A DNA stretch of 64,000 bases. Origin: Nitrococcus mobilis Nb-231. Lineage in GTDB: Bacteria; Pseudomonadota; Gammaproteobacteria; Nitrococcales; Nitrococcaceae. A model generated the notes under the pieces. That model saw only the letters and a program-made list of their open reading frames with translations. It made no database searches and was not told the DNA's origin. The position numbers and the translations under genes are program-made. This document shows positions 9,628 to 17,412 of the stretch, in pieces; the first letter of the stretch is position 1; every line of letters starts with the position of its first letter. The stretch covers positions 2,710,376 through 2,774,375 of the forward strand of contig NZ_CH672427.1 of assembly GCF_000153205.1 (NCBI RefSeq), read 5' to 3'.

Positions 9628-9974
9628 TGGCGATCTCCGTGGGCCGTTTTTTGGCAGATGCTGCGCACGAGTAGCCCTGACGGGCAATCGGCTCGATGCC
9701 GTCTGCATCTTAAGAGCGCAGTACGTCGGGCGAGCGGCTCGCCGTCATCATCATGCAATTGGATTCCATTGAATGGCTTACCGCGCATGGATTGGGCGAT
9801 GGTATCCAGTCGGCGTTAGTTTTGCGACCTGCGGGCATTCGCTACAATCGACGGTTCCAAGGAGGAGCTTAACCAGCTATAAGAGGCTAGTACTACAGTT
9901 GCAAATAATCATTGTCGAGATGTCCGTCGATGATTATTTGCAACTGTAGTACTAAGCCGAACAAGGAGTACCCC
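9628..9974. other. Divergent intergenic region between lgt and argE
   Basis: About 350 bases that should hold the divergent promoters of lgt-thyA and argE-argA. The notable content is a long perfect inverted repeat at 9888-9954. An AAGGAGGAG sequence at 9859-9867 resembles a ribosome binding site but no frame follows it. Confidence 0.5.
9888..9954. repeat. Perfect 25-bp inverted repeat with 17-base loop upstream of argE
   Basis: The arms at 9888-9912 and 9930-9954 are exact reverse complements (the left arm begins TAGTACTACAGTTGCAAATA) and surround a 17-base centre. The arms are AT-rich compared with the flanks. The right arm ends 20 bases before the argE ATG and just upstream of its AAGGAG site, so the element would form a strong hairpin in the argE leader. 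No second copy was noticed in this window. It could be a miniature mobile palindrome or a regulatory hairpin. Confidence 0.85.
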
Positions 9975-11153
9975 ATGGCCGCAACCATGCCAACTCTGCG
10001 CCAGATGCTTAGCGAACTGATTCGGCTGCCGTCCGTAAGCAGCGTCGATCCGGCTTTGGACCAGGGTAACCGTGCCGTGATCGAGCGGCTGGCGCAATGG
10101 CTCGATTCCTTGGGCTTCACCATTGACATACGCGAGTTGCCCGGCCAACCGCACAAGGCGAATTTGGTGGCAACGCTTGGCAGCGGTTCGGAGGGTCTGG
10201 TCCTGGCGGGCCATGCCGACACCGTTCCATACGACGTCAATCGCTGGAGCACGGATCCTTTCCAGCTCACGGAGCGGGACGGGCGTTTATATGGGCTCGG
10301 CGTCAGCGACATGAAATCCTTTTTTGCCCTTGTGCTCGAAGCGGTCCGGGAGGTGCGGGCGCAGGATTTGCGCCGGCCGCTGACCATTCTCGCTACGGCC
10401 GATGAGGAAAGCGGCATGGCCGGTGCCAAGGCTCTGGTCGACGATGGCCGGCCGATCGGTCGCTACGTTTTGATCGGTGAGCCGACGGGACTGCGGCCGA
10501 TCCATTTGCACAAAGGCGTTATGATGGAATCCGTGCGGCTGATCGGCCGTTCCGGCCATTCCAGCGATCCCGGCTTTGGCGTCAATGCGCTGGAGGCGAT
10601 GATCGTAGCGCTCAATGAAATCCTGGCCTGGCGTGCGGAGCTGCAGCAGCGCTATCGGGATACCCGATTCCGGGTTCCAGAGCCCACCCTGAATCTGGGG
10701 CATATCCACGGCGGTGATAATCCCAATCGCATCTGCGCCGAGGCAGAGCTGCATTTTGATCTACGGCCGTTGCCCGGTATGGATCTGGATGAGTTACAGA
10801 CGCAGCTGGTCGAGCGCCTTGAGCGGGTGCTGGCCCACTCGGCTGCGACGTTAGAGATACGCCCCTTGTTTCCGGGGTTGCCGCCGCTGTCGACACCGGC
10901 GGACTCTTATATCCTCCAGGTTGCGCGGGAGCTGACCGGAGCCGAGCCCGGCGCGGTTGCCTTCGGCACCGAAGGCCCGTTTTTTGCAGCGTTGGGTATG
11001 GAGGTGGTGGTGCTGGGCGCCGGGGATATCGATCAGGCCCATCAGCCCGACGAGTATTTATCGGTGGATCGCATTGCCCCCATGATCGATTTACTCCAGC
11101 GGTTCATCCGCCGTTTCTGCTTGGAGCCACCAGTAGTCGGGGGGGCGGGATGA
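9975..11153 (+). CDS. argE: Acetylornithine deacetylase
   Basis: M20-family di-zinc amidohydrolase that converts N-acetylornithine to ornithine in arginine synthesis. Family blocks: VLAGHADTVP (first metal ligand), the SDMK metal-ligand motif, ATADEESGMAG with the catalytic glutamate, LIGEPTGL, the dimerisation domain with SGHSSDPGFGVNALE, and AFGTEGPFF and DIDQAHQPDEYL near the C-terminus. The frame opens earlier (9912) inside the inverted repeat, but the ATG at 9975 has AAGGAG at the proper distance and gives 392 aa, close to E. coli ArgE (383). It overlaps argA by four bases (ATGA), implying translational coupling. Confidence 0.94.
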   Translation: MAATMPTLRQMLSELIRLPSVSSVDPALDQGNRAVIERLAQWLDSLGFTIDIRELPGQPHKANLVATLGSGSEGLVLAGHADTVPYDVNRWSTDPFQLTERDGRLYGLGVSDMKSFFALVLEAVREVRAQDLRRPLTILATADEESGMAGAKALVDDGRPIGRYVLIGEPTGLRPIHLHKGVMMESVRLIGRSGHSSDPGFGVNALEAMIVALNEILAWRAELQQRYRDTRFRVPEPTLNLGHIHGGDNPNRICAEAELHFDLRPLPGMDLDELQTQLVERLERVLAHSAATLEIRPLFPGLPPLSTPADSYILQVARELTGAEPGAVAFGTEGPFFAALGMEVVVLGAGDIDQAHQPDEYLSVDRIAPMIDLLQRFIRRFCLEPPVVGGAG

Positions 11154-12466
11154 AGCGGGAGTCGACCCGTTTCGTTGACTGGTTCCGCCACAGCTCGCCT
11201 TACATCAACGCCCATCGGGGCCGGACCTTTGTCATCGCCTTTGGTGGTGAAACGGTGGCCGATGGGACTTTGCCGGCACTGATCCACGATCTTGCGCTGC
11301 TGAGCAGCCTCGGCGTTCGGTTGGTACTGGTGCCGGGCGCGCGGCCCCAGATCGAGCAGCGGCTGCGTGCCCGCGGCTGCACGATGCGCTATGTCAATGG
11401 GCTGCGCATTACCGACGAGCTTGCTCTCGCTTGCGTGAAAGAAGCGGTAGGCACGGTTCGTGTGGAAATCGAAGCGTTGTTGTCCATGGGGCTTGCCAAT
11501 TCTCCTATGGCCGGCTTGCGTATCCGGGTGGCATCCGGCAATTTCGTTACCGCCCGCCCGTTGGGCATCCGCGACGGCGTCGATTATCTGCATACCGGAG
11601 AAGTGCGGCGAGTGGATGGGGCGGCGATCCGCCAGCGCCTGGATGACAATGCGGTGGTCCTGATCGCTTCGCTAGGCTATTCGCCCACCGGCGAAGTATT
11701 CAATCTTTACTCGGAGGATGTGGCGTTGGCCGTGGCTCGGGAGGTCTGCGCCGACAAGCTGCTGTTTCTGCAAGAGGGCGCACAAGTGTACGAGCGTACC
11801 GGCGCTTTAGTGCGGGAGATGACCACCGAGGAGGTGCAGCTTTATTTGCATGAGCATGCCGAGCTGACTCCCGAGCTACGGCGGTTGCTTACCGGAACGC
11901 TCGAAGCTTGCCGGGGTGGTGTGCGGCGGGTGCACTTGCTTGGCGGAGGTATCGACGGGGCCTTGCTGCTGGAATTGTTCACGCGCGATGGGGCAGGGAC
12001 ACTGATCACCGCGCGGCCGTTCGAGATCACCCGTGCAGCCGTAATCGACGATATCGGCGGCATTTTGGAGCTCATCGAGCCGCTCGAACGCGACGGCACT
12101 CTGGTGCGTCGCTCGCGCGAGCGCCTCGAAACGGAAGTCGAGCATTTTACGGTCATCGTACGCGAGGGCACCATCATCGCCTGCGCCGCGCTTTATCGCA
12201 TGCCGGATGCAGCCCTGGCGGAGCTGGCCTGTTTTGTGGTGCATCCCGACTATCGAGGCGGCGAACGCGGCGATGCCCTGCTCAGGCAAATGGAGCGTAC
12301 TGCCGCGGCGCAGGGTGTGCAGACTTTGTTCGTGCTGACTACCCGCAGCGCCCACTGGTTCCAGGAGCGGGGCTTTCAGCCCGCGAGCCTGCAGAAACTC
12401 CCAGTCGGCCGGCAGCGGCTCTATAACTTTCGGCGCAATTCCCGAGTCTTCATCAAACAGCTGTGA
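11150..12466 (+). CDS. argA: N-acetylglutamate synthase
   Basis: First committed step of arginine synthesis: acetyl-CoA plus glutamate. The 438-residue protein has the ArgA layout: an amino-acid-kinase-like domain (about 1-290; INAHRGRTFVIAFGGE, LVLVPGARPQIEQRL) that normally binds arginine as feedback inhibitor, then a GNAT acetyltransferase domain (about 300-438; AELACFVVHPDYRGGERGDALL with the acetyl-CoA loop). It starts with ATG inside the argE stop. In species with argJ recycling argA would be less needed; here argE and argA form a linear-pathway pair. Confidence 0.96.
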   Translation: MKRESTRFVDWFRHSSPYINAHRGRTFVIAFGGETVADGTLPALIHDLALLSSLGVRLVLVPGARPQIEQRLRARGCTMRYVNGLRITDELALACVKEAVGTVRVEIEALLSMGLANSPMAGLRIRVASGNFVTARPLGIRDGVDYLHTGEVRRVDGAAIRQRLDDNAVVLIASLGYSPTGEVFNLYSEDVALAVAREVCADKLLFLQEGAQVYERTGALVREMTTEEVQLYLHEHAELTPELRRLLTGTLEACRGGVRRVHLLGGGIDGALLLELFTRDGAGTLITARPFEITRAAVIDDIGGILELIEPLERDGTLVRRSRERLETEVEHFTVIVREGTIIACAALYRMPDAALAELACFVVHPDYRGGERGDALLRQMERTAAAQGVQTLFVLTTRSAHWFQERGFQPASLQKLPVGRQRLYNFRRNSRVFIKQL

Positions 12467-12479
12467 GGGACGACGGCTA

Positions 12480-13430
12480 CTAGTGGTTTGGCCGCCGGCG
12501 CGTTGTAGCCAAACGGACGTCTTGCAGGGCTTGGGGCAGCGCATTGTGGCGTAGCATCGTCCGGATATCGGCCACGTAGTCTGCGCCCCGTTCGGAGTAG
12601 CGATTTAGATTGCCGGTCAGGCTCGCGGCATCCGGTTGCTTACCGTGGTTGCGCAGCCGCTCTCGCAGTTGCCGCAGTTGGGCGTATGCCCGGTGGGTGT
12701 TGAGGTTGTGGACGTAGCTGTGCACCGAGCCGCGTAGGCTGTCGAACGCACGGACATAATGGCGCAGGTGGCTGGCCCGGCGGTGCGGTGTGAGCCCCTG
12801 ATCCGGATTCCAGGTCCGCTCGCCGAACAGATTGTTGCCTTCACGGGCAAAGCGAGAGCTGCCCCAACCGCTCTCGCTTGCAGCCTGCGCCAAGGCCAGC
12901 GCCGGCGGAATCCGATCGACCCGGCGCAGCAGTTGCGCGCGCACATCCGAGTCGTTGAGATCGCCGTTGATGCCATGATCCCGCGCGATCGCTACCACCT
13001 GCTCCCGAAGTGATCCCGCGGGTGGGAGCCCGCCTTGGGCAAAAGCGCGCTTAAGGAGCGAGCGCTCAGCCTGCAGGCGGCGGTTTTCGGCCAGAATCAG
13101 GGGGAGGAGGCTGCGAAAGAACAACGATTTCTTGCGGCTTGCGGGTTGCTCGGCCAGGTCGGTGGGTAGTGAGGTCACCGCAAGTGGCGGTACCGCTCCG
13201 TGCGGGGGCCAGTCGTAGCCGCGTTCGGCAAACAGCGCCGCCAGTGAATCGGCATCCTCGACTTTGATCGGCTGCAAGTGCACGGTGGCGGGGGGCAGGG
13301 CGGCATGATTGGTCGTGCCGCACCACCACAACACCCCGCACAGTGTCAGCCCGGATAACAAGGCCGCACCAATGACCCATGGCGGGTGCATGCGTGCGCT
13401 GATTCGGGTGACGACATTCGGTTTTTTCAT
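12480..13430 (-). CDS. Bax-like glucosaminidase-family protein
   Basis: 316 residues with an N-terminal membrane anchor or signal (about 17-38, VIGAALLSGLTLCGVLWW) and a C-terminal GH73/glucosaminidase-type domain, so a periplasmic murein-hydrolase-like protein. The region ALAQAASESGWGSSRFAREGNNLFGE closely resembles the catalytic-Glu segment of E. coli Bax and FlgJ-type enzymes, and the SYVHNLNTHRAYAQLR segment is also family-typical. The ATG has only a weak AAGG site and lies 10 bases after the EVE-protein stop, so the two are probably cotranscribed. Convergent with argA. Physiological substrate unknown. Confidence 0.88.
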   Translation of the reverse strand: MKKPNVVTRISARMHPPWVIGAALLSGLTLCGVLWWCGTTNHAALPPATVHLQPIKVEDADSLAALFAERGYDWPPHGAVPPLAVTSLPTDLAEQPASRKKSLFFRSLLPLILAENRRLQAERSLLKRAFAQGGLPPAGSLREQVVAIARDHGINGDLNDSDVRAQLLRRVDRIPPALALAQAASESGWGSSRFAREGNNLFGERTWNPDQGLTPHRRASHLRHYVRAFDSLRGSVHSYVHNLNTHRAYAQLRQLRERLRNHGKQPDAASLTGNLNRYSERGADYVADIRTMLRHNALPQALQDVRLATTRRRPNH

Positions 13431-13440
13431 GCCTTGTTTG

Positions 13441-13899
13441 CTATTCCATGTCCAGGATGGCCTGCCAGTGTTCGGCGCTCACCGGCATGATCGACAGCCG
13501 GTTGCCGCGCCGGATCAGCGGCGTCTCCGCCAACGCCGGATTGGCCTTGAGCTCGGTGAGCGGGATGGTGCGCGCCAGGCGCCGTTTGAAGCGGACATCG
13601 ACCATGTACCAACGCGGCCGATCGGGGTCGCTTTTAGGATCGAAGTACTTTGACTCGGGGTCAAAGGCTGTGTGATCCGGATAGCCGGCGCGTACGATCT
13701 CCATGATGCCGACGACACCGGGCTGCGGGCAATTGGAGTGATAGAGCAGCGCGAGATCACCGGGCCGCATCTGATCGCGCAGCATGTTGCGTGCTTGGTA
13801 GTTGCGCACGCCTTCCCAGTGATCGGTTTGCGAGGGCTGCGCGGCGAGATCATCAATGCCGTATACGCTCGGCTCGGATTTCATAACCCAGTAGCTCAT
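13441..13899 (-). CDS. EVE domain protein
   Basis: 152-residue single-domain EVE protein (PUA-like fold, thymocyte nuclear protein 1 family), expected to bind modified nucleobases in RNA or DNA. Recognisable blocks: MSYWVMKSEP at the N-terminus, TDHWEGVRNYQARNMLR, MRPGDLALLYHS and RWYMVDVRFKRRL. The ATG follows AGGGAG. Encoded between fau and the bax-like gene on the same strand with small gaps, so it probably belongs to one operon. The family's function is not settled. Confidence 0.92.
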   Translation of the reverse strand: MSYWVMKSEPSVYGIDDLAAQPSQTDHWEGVRNYQARNMLRDQMRPGDLALLYHSNCPQPGVVGIMEIVRAGYPDHTAFDPESKYFDPKSDPDRPRWYMVDVRFKRRLARTIPLTELKANPALAETPLIRRGNRLSIMPVSAEHWQAILDME

Positions 13900-13920
13900 G
13901 CGCTCCCTGCCTCGGCTGAT

Positions 13921-14553
13921 TCATGATCGATTCGGGTTACTCGAGCACGATCGGTTCTCGATTTGGCATCGAGTCAAGCCCCGCTCGGTCGCGACGCCGG
14001 CGAGCGGTACATCCCAGGGCTCGACCGGCAGTTCGACGATTCGCTGAAAGCTAAATGCAATACCTAACAATCGGGGCCGTCGCCAACGGCCACGCTGATG
14101 GCGTAAGAAGGCGAACGTGTGGTCATAAAAGCCGGCACCCATACCCAGGCGGTGCCCCTGCTGGTCGAATGCCACGAGGGGGACCAGCACCAGATCCAGA
14201 TCCCGACAGGCAATTCGATTGGCTTGCCGGGGCCGAGGTTCCGGAATGCCGAACCGATTCGCACGTAAGCGCTCACCGGGCCGATACTGGTAAAAGCGGA
14301 GGCTTTTGGTCGGTTTTTTTTGCAGAACAGGTAGATAAATCACTCGCCCGTCCTGATGTGCCCGCTGCAAAAAAGCGCCGAGATCCATTTCCCCGTCCAT
14401 CGCCCAATAGCAGGCGATACGGTGACTGTGATGGTACCAGCGGCTGCGGCGCAACACCGCCGTTAGCTGGCGGGCAGCGCGGGTGCGCTCGCACAGGCCC
14501 AACTGCCGGCGCTGCCGGCGCATCCGGTGACGGAGTTCGGCCTTGGATTCCAT
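13921..14553 (-). CDS. fau: 5-formyltetrahydrofolate cyclo-ligase
   Basis: ATP-dependent conversion of 5-formyl-THF to 5,10-methenyl-THF, a folate salvage step. The 210-residue protein has the N-terminal ELRHRMRRQRRQL helix, the DLVLVPLVAFDQQGHRLGMGAGFYDHTF block (ATP/folate site; the core GMGAGFYD is diagnostic) and GIAFSFQRIVELPVEPWDVPL. It lies 87 bases downstream of the 6S RNA gene on the same strand, the arrangement of ssrS-ygfA in E. coli, where the two are cotranscribed. Confidence 0.95.
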   Translation of the reverse strand: MESKAELRHRMRRQRRQLGLCERTRAARQLTAVLRRSRWYHHSHRIACYWAMDGEMDLGAFLQRAHQDGRVIYLPVLQKKPTKSLRFYQYRPGERLRANRFGIPEPRPRQANRIACRDLDLVLVPLVAFDQQGHRLGMGAGFYDHTFAFLRHQRGRWRRPRLLGIAFSFQRIVELPVEPWDVPLAGVATERGLTRCQIENRSCSSNPNRS

Positions 14554-14640
14554 GCGCCACCCGTTTGCTAGGCCTAGTCAGCAACGAAGCCAACAGGGTG
14601 TCTTTGACGGCTGTATTGAGCAGGTGTGTCGTATAGGCAC

Positions 14641-14838
14641 AAAAAGACATCCCCCGCGCAGTGCCGTGCCGGCATCGCCCTTGAACCCTTTGGTCCAGGT
14701 GGGAACACCGAGCGACCCTTTAGGCTTTCCGCTCTGGGGCAGACTTGCTCACCAGTGTCGCTACCGTATTTCCCGCGGCGATTGAATGTCGGCTCAAGAA
14801 AACGTAGTGCCTGCGCTCGAACACCGCAGGGGATGTCC
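14641..14838 (-). ncRNA. ssrS: 6S RNA
   Basis: On the minus strand a roughly 198-nt RNA is recognisable as 6S, the regulator that sequesters sigma70 RNA polymerase. The 5' end (GGACATCCCC near 14838) pairs with the 3' end (GGGGATGTC followed by TTTTT near 14641), closing the long hairpin. Internal landmarks match enteric 6S: TGAGCCGA then ATTCAAT, GGTGAGCA, AAAGCCT, and the ACC-AAAGGGTTCAAGG hairpin. A CATTAT -10-like box lies just upstream of the 5' end. Its position, between zapA/hemD and fau, is the conserved one. Exact ends are estimated from pairing. Confidence 0.93.
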
Positions 14839-14908
14839 AAGGCGGATAATGCCGTACTACATGGCAACTCGTCCAGCCCTTGCGGCGGTGAGCCGATCCG
14901 AGCCAACC

Positions 14909-15199
14909 CTATCTGAACAGGAGAGAGTTGCGGATCCAATAAGCCAGGTGCAGCCCGAACAGTACGATAAGGTAAGAACAAGTAGCTGCCAGCACGTGGC
15001 CCCAGATGGAATCTTCACCGCCCTTTACATGGCTGAACACCAGCCAGGCGGAGACAATGGAGAGGATGATGAGCAGGGTCGCGACGATGAGATCGAATTT
15101 CAGTACGGTACGTTGGTCCGTTGCTTGTGGTACGACGTGACGATAAAACAAAAAACCGCCTATAAAGATCGGCAAAACGAGTAGCTGTGATGTAAGCAT
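14909..15199 (-). CDS. Small three-helix membrane protein of unknown function
   Basis: 96-residue protein starting at ATG 15199 behind GGGGTG (a TTG six codons upstream is less likely). Three hydrophobic helices are visible: residues about 2-19 (SQLLVLPIFIGGFLFY), 38-56 (LIVATLLIILSIVSAWLVF) and 69-88 (LAATCSYLIVLFGLHLAYW). No family recognised. Located between hemD and the 6S RNA gene on the same strand, 61 bases from hemD. Confidence 0.65.
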   Translation of the reverse strand: MLTSQLLVLPIFIGGFLFYRHVVPQATDQRTVLKFDLIVATLLIILSIVSAWLVFSHVKGGEDSIWGHVLAATCSYLIVLFGLHLAYWIRNSLLFR

Positions 15200-15260
15200 G
15201 GCAACACCCCGGTGCAATGCGCTAATGCGGCAGCGTTTAGCTCGACGATTCCCTCATTCG

Positions 15261-16052
15261 CTACGCCCCCGCGGCCCACTCGAGGAGTGCCGCGAACATG
15301 GCCTCGTCGCTTGGATCGGCCGCGACCGCGATAGGTGAGCACAAGCCTTTTGAGCGGGCAACATCAGCAATGCGGCGGCTGCCAAAGACAAAGGTGGACT
15401 GGTTGAGCAAATGGCATAGTCTGGGGCCGATTCCGCTCCACAGAGCAAGAAAAGCCTCGCCGCTGGTAATGGCTACGGCATCGGAGCGATTGTGCAGCAA
15501 CAGTTGCTCAATTTGCTCGAACTGCTCCTTGCTGGGGGGCTGGCGCTCGTAGACCTGGATATAGCTCACCTCAGCGCCCCTTGAGCGCAACACGGAGCCG
15601 GCCAACTCGCGCCCCCCCGATCCTCTGAGGATGGCGATCTTCATGCCGCCAACCTTCTCGAGGATGGGGAGTTCCAAGAGTGATTCACTATCAAAGCCGG
15701 TTGCTGGGACGATATCGACCGAATAACCCAGACCGGCAATCGCATGCGCGGTTTTTGCTCCGATCGCCGCGATTTTCACCCGACCCTGGAGGCGGCGCTG
15801 GGGCTCAAGTTGAGGAAGACCGAAATTGGCGGCGTTGGGGCTGTTGAATATCAGCAGATCGAACGAGGCGAGCTCGGCGCGCAGCCGCGCAAACGAGGGG
15901 GTTTTCGGTGTGGCGGAAATGTTGAGCAAGGGGCAGCGCAGTGCGTTTGCGCCCGCGTGCTCGAGCATTCGACAAAACGATTCGGCCTGGTGCGCCGGGC
16001 GCGTGACCACGATGTTTCTGTTTTTCAATGAGTCGCGGCCGGCTGGCTTCAT
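15261..16052 (-). CDS. hemD: Uroporphyrinogen-III synthase
   Basis: Cyclises hydroxymethylbilane to uroporphyrinogen III in haem and sirohaem synthesis. HemD is a divergent family, but the fold pattern is clear: N-terminal NIVVTRPAHQAESFCRMLEHAGA, LLIFNSPNAANF, VKIAAIGAKTAHAIAGLGYSVDIVPAT, then KIAILRGSGGRELAGSVLRSRGAEVSYIQVYER and AVAITSGEAFLAL. The frame reaches back to a TTG at 16145 overlapping zapA; ATG at 16052 (MKPAGRDS, about 263 aa) or 16064 gives a family-typical length. Its place behind zapA instead of behind hemC is unusual. Start choice is uncertain. Confidence 0.85.
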   Translation of the reverse strand: MKPAGRDSLKNRNIVVTRPAHQAESFCRMLEHAGANALRCPLLNISATPKTPSFARLRAELASFDLLIFNSPNAANFGLPQLEPQRRLQGRVKIAAIGAKTAHAIAGLGYSVDIVPATGFDSESLLELPILEKVGGMKIAILRGSGGRELAGSVLRSRGAEVSYIQVYERQPPSKEQFEQIEQLLLHNRSDAVAITSGEAFLALWSGIGPRLCHLLNQSTFVFGSRRIADVARSKGLCSPIAVAADPSDEAMFAALLEWAAGA

Positions 16053-16141
16053 CCGATACACCATAGCGAGCTGCAGCGGTCTAGACAGACAAGGCCGCTG
16101 CGTTGGTTCGTTAGTCTCGGCTGCCGAAATGTGGACGTTGC

Positions 16142-16456
16142 TCAACCGGCATCGGTATCGCCGCCGTGCTTGTCGGTGCCGAGCGCTTCGGTCACCCGAC
16201 GGCTCAAACGGCGCAACCGCTCGCTCACAGCCTCTATTTTGTCGGCACTGCGGCGGGATTCGAGCATCTCATGGGTGATGTTCAGCGCCGCCATCACGGC
16301 GATTCGGTCCATACCCACGATCTTGCCCGAGTCGCGGATCTCGCGCATCTGTTCATTGAGATAGGCGGCGGATTCGAGCAGATTGGCGCGCTCCTCATCA
16401 CGGCAAGCGACAAAATACTCCCTATCCAGGATGGTTACCTTGACGGGTCCGGACAT
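16142..16456 (-). CDS. zapA: Cell division protein ZapA
   Basis: 104-residue FtsZ-ring-associated protein that bundles FtsZ filaments. The N-terminal SGPVKVTILDREYFVAC beta-strand block and the downstream coiled-coil half (AAYLNEQMREIRDSGKIVGMDRIAVMAALNITHEML) are characteristic of ZapA. It sits five bases after the ZapB-like gene on the same strand and upstream of the 6S RNA-fau region, the conserved gammaproteobacterial context. Confidence 0.95.
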   Translation of the reverse strand: MSGPVKVTILDREYFVACRDEERANLLESAAYLNEQMREIRDSGKIVGMDRIAVMAALNITHEMLESRRSADKIEAVSERLRRLSRRVTEALGTDKHGGDTDAG

Positions 16457-16461
16457 GGGCC

Positions 16462-16698
16462 TTAATGATTCTCCATAGCTTTGAGACGATTGATCATCGC
16501 CTCGATGCGAGTTCGAGCGGTCTCGTTTTTCTCGAGTAACGAGGCACGCTCGGTATTGAGTGCCTCTTGCGTATGGCGGAGCATTTCGTTCTCTTGGCGC
16601 AGCCGCTCCACGACCCGCAGCAACGCATCGAGGCGATGCTCTAGCTGGGTGATCTGTTCGTTAGCTGAATCAGTAACTTGGCCTACATCCTTCGTCAT
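16462..16698 (-). CDS. ZapB-like coiled-coil protein (TIGR02449 type)
   Basis: 78-residue protein that is almost entirely one coiled coil with heptad leucines (QITQLEHRLDALLRVVERLR...) and resembles the short TIGR02449 family coded beside zapA in many gammaproteobacteria. The longest frame opens at 16812, but MTKDVGQVTDSANEQ at 16698 gives the usual length and avoids overlap with the divergent ygfB. Probably works with ZapA at the Z-ring (inference from context). Confidence 0.85.
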   Translation of the reverse strand: MTKDVGQVTDSANEQITQLEHRLDALLRVVERLRQENEMLRHTQEALNTERASLLEKNETARTRIEAMINRLKAMENH

Positions 16699-16804
16699 AT
16701 GCTGAATATAGAGTGATGCGCGTGGCCGGTCAACGGCCCAGTCGGGGCCGGCTCTGTTACGATAGGTTTCATTCAATACGCCAGGCGCGCGAAATTGGGC
16801 CAGA

Positions 16805-17389
16805 ATGACCATGTTAGAGCTCTATGAACCCCTCGATCAGGCGCTTGCGGCACTGGAGGCGGGTGCGGGCGCCGCTGCAGCCCACGGTCGGCTCTGCGGG
16901 ATGCTCACGGTCTCGAAAAATGTTGACCGGGCGCGTTGGATTGCCGAGGTGCTGGAGGATACCGCCCCTCGCGGAGACGCGGCCAAAGCCTGTTTGATGT
17001 TGCTCAGTCGCCTCTACGAGGAGACCTGTGAGGCACTGGCTGATCCGGAGCTCGGCTGGCGGATTCTGTTGCCGGGCGATTCCGAGCCCCTCGCCTTACG
17101 CGCTGCCGCCCTCGGTGCCTGGAGCGAAGGCTATTTGTTCGGTCTGGCCGTGGGCGGGCTGACCGATGGTACCGGCTTGCCGGGCGAGGTGCGCGAGGCC
17201 TTGGGCGATCTTGCCGAGATCGCCCAGGTGGATACCGACCCTGAAGTCGACGAAGACAACGAGCAGGCTTATGCGGAGTTGGTCGAATACGTGCGCATGA
17301 GTACGCTTTTAATACGCGAGCATGTCGGTGGACCTGATGCCGCTGGTAGGCGGTCCGATGGCCACGAGTCCAAGCCGCGGTTGCATTGA
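16805..17389 (+). CDS. ygfB: UPF0149 family protein YgfB
   Basis: 194-residue YgfB/YecA-type all-helical protein. Family features: LAALEAGAGAAAAHGRLCGMLT at the N-terminus, LGAWSEGYLFGLAVGG in the middle and the DTDPEVDEDNEQAYAELVEYVRM block. In Pseudomonas a YgfB homologue modulates gene expression; the biochemical role is not settled. Directly upstream of pepP with a 23-base gap and divergent from the zapB-like gene, as in E. coli. Confidence 0.93.
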   Translation: MTMLELYEPLDQALAALEAGAGAAAAHGRLCGMLTVSKNVDRARWIAEVLEDTAPRGDAAKACLMLLSRLYEETCEALADPELGWRILLPGDSEPLALRAAALGAWSEGYLFGLAVGGLTDGTGLPGEVREALGDLAEIAQVDTDPEVDEDNEQAYAELVEYVRMSTLLIREHVGGPDAAGRRSDGHESKPRLH

Positions 17390-17412
17390 CTGAGCTTATC
17401 GTGGAGGTGCTC

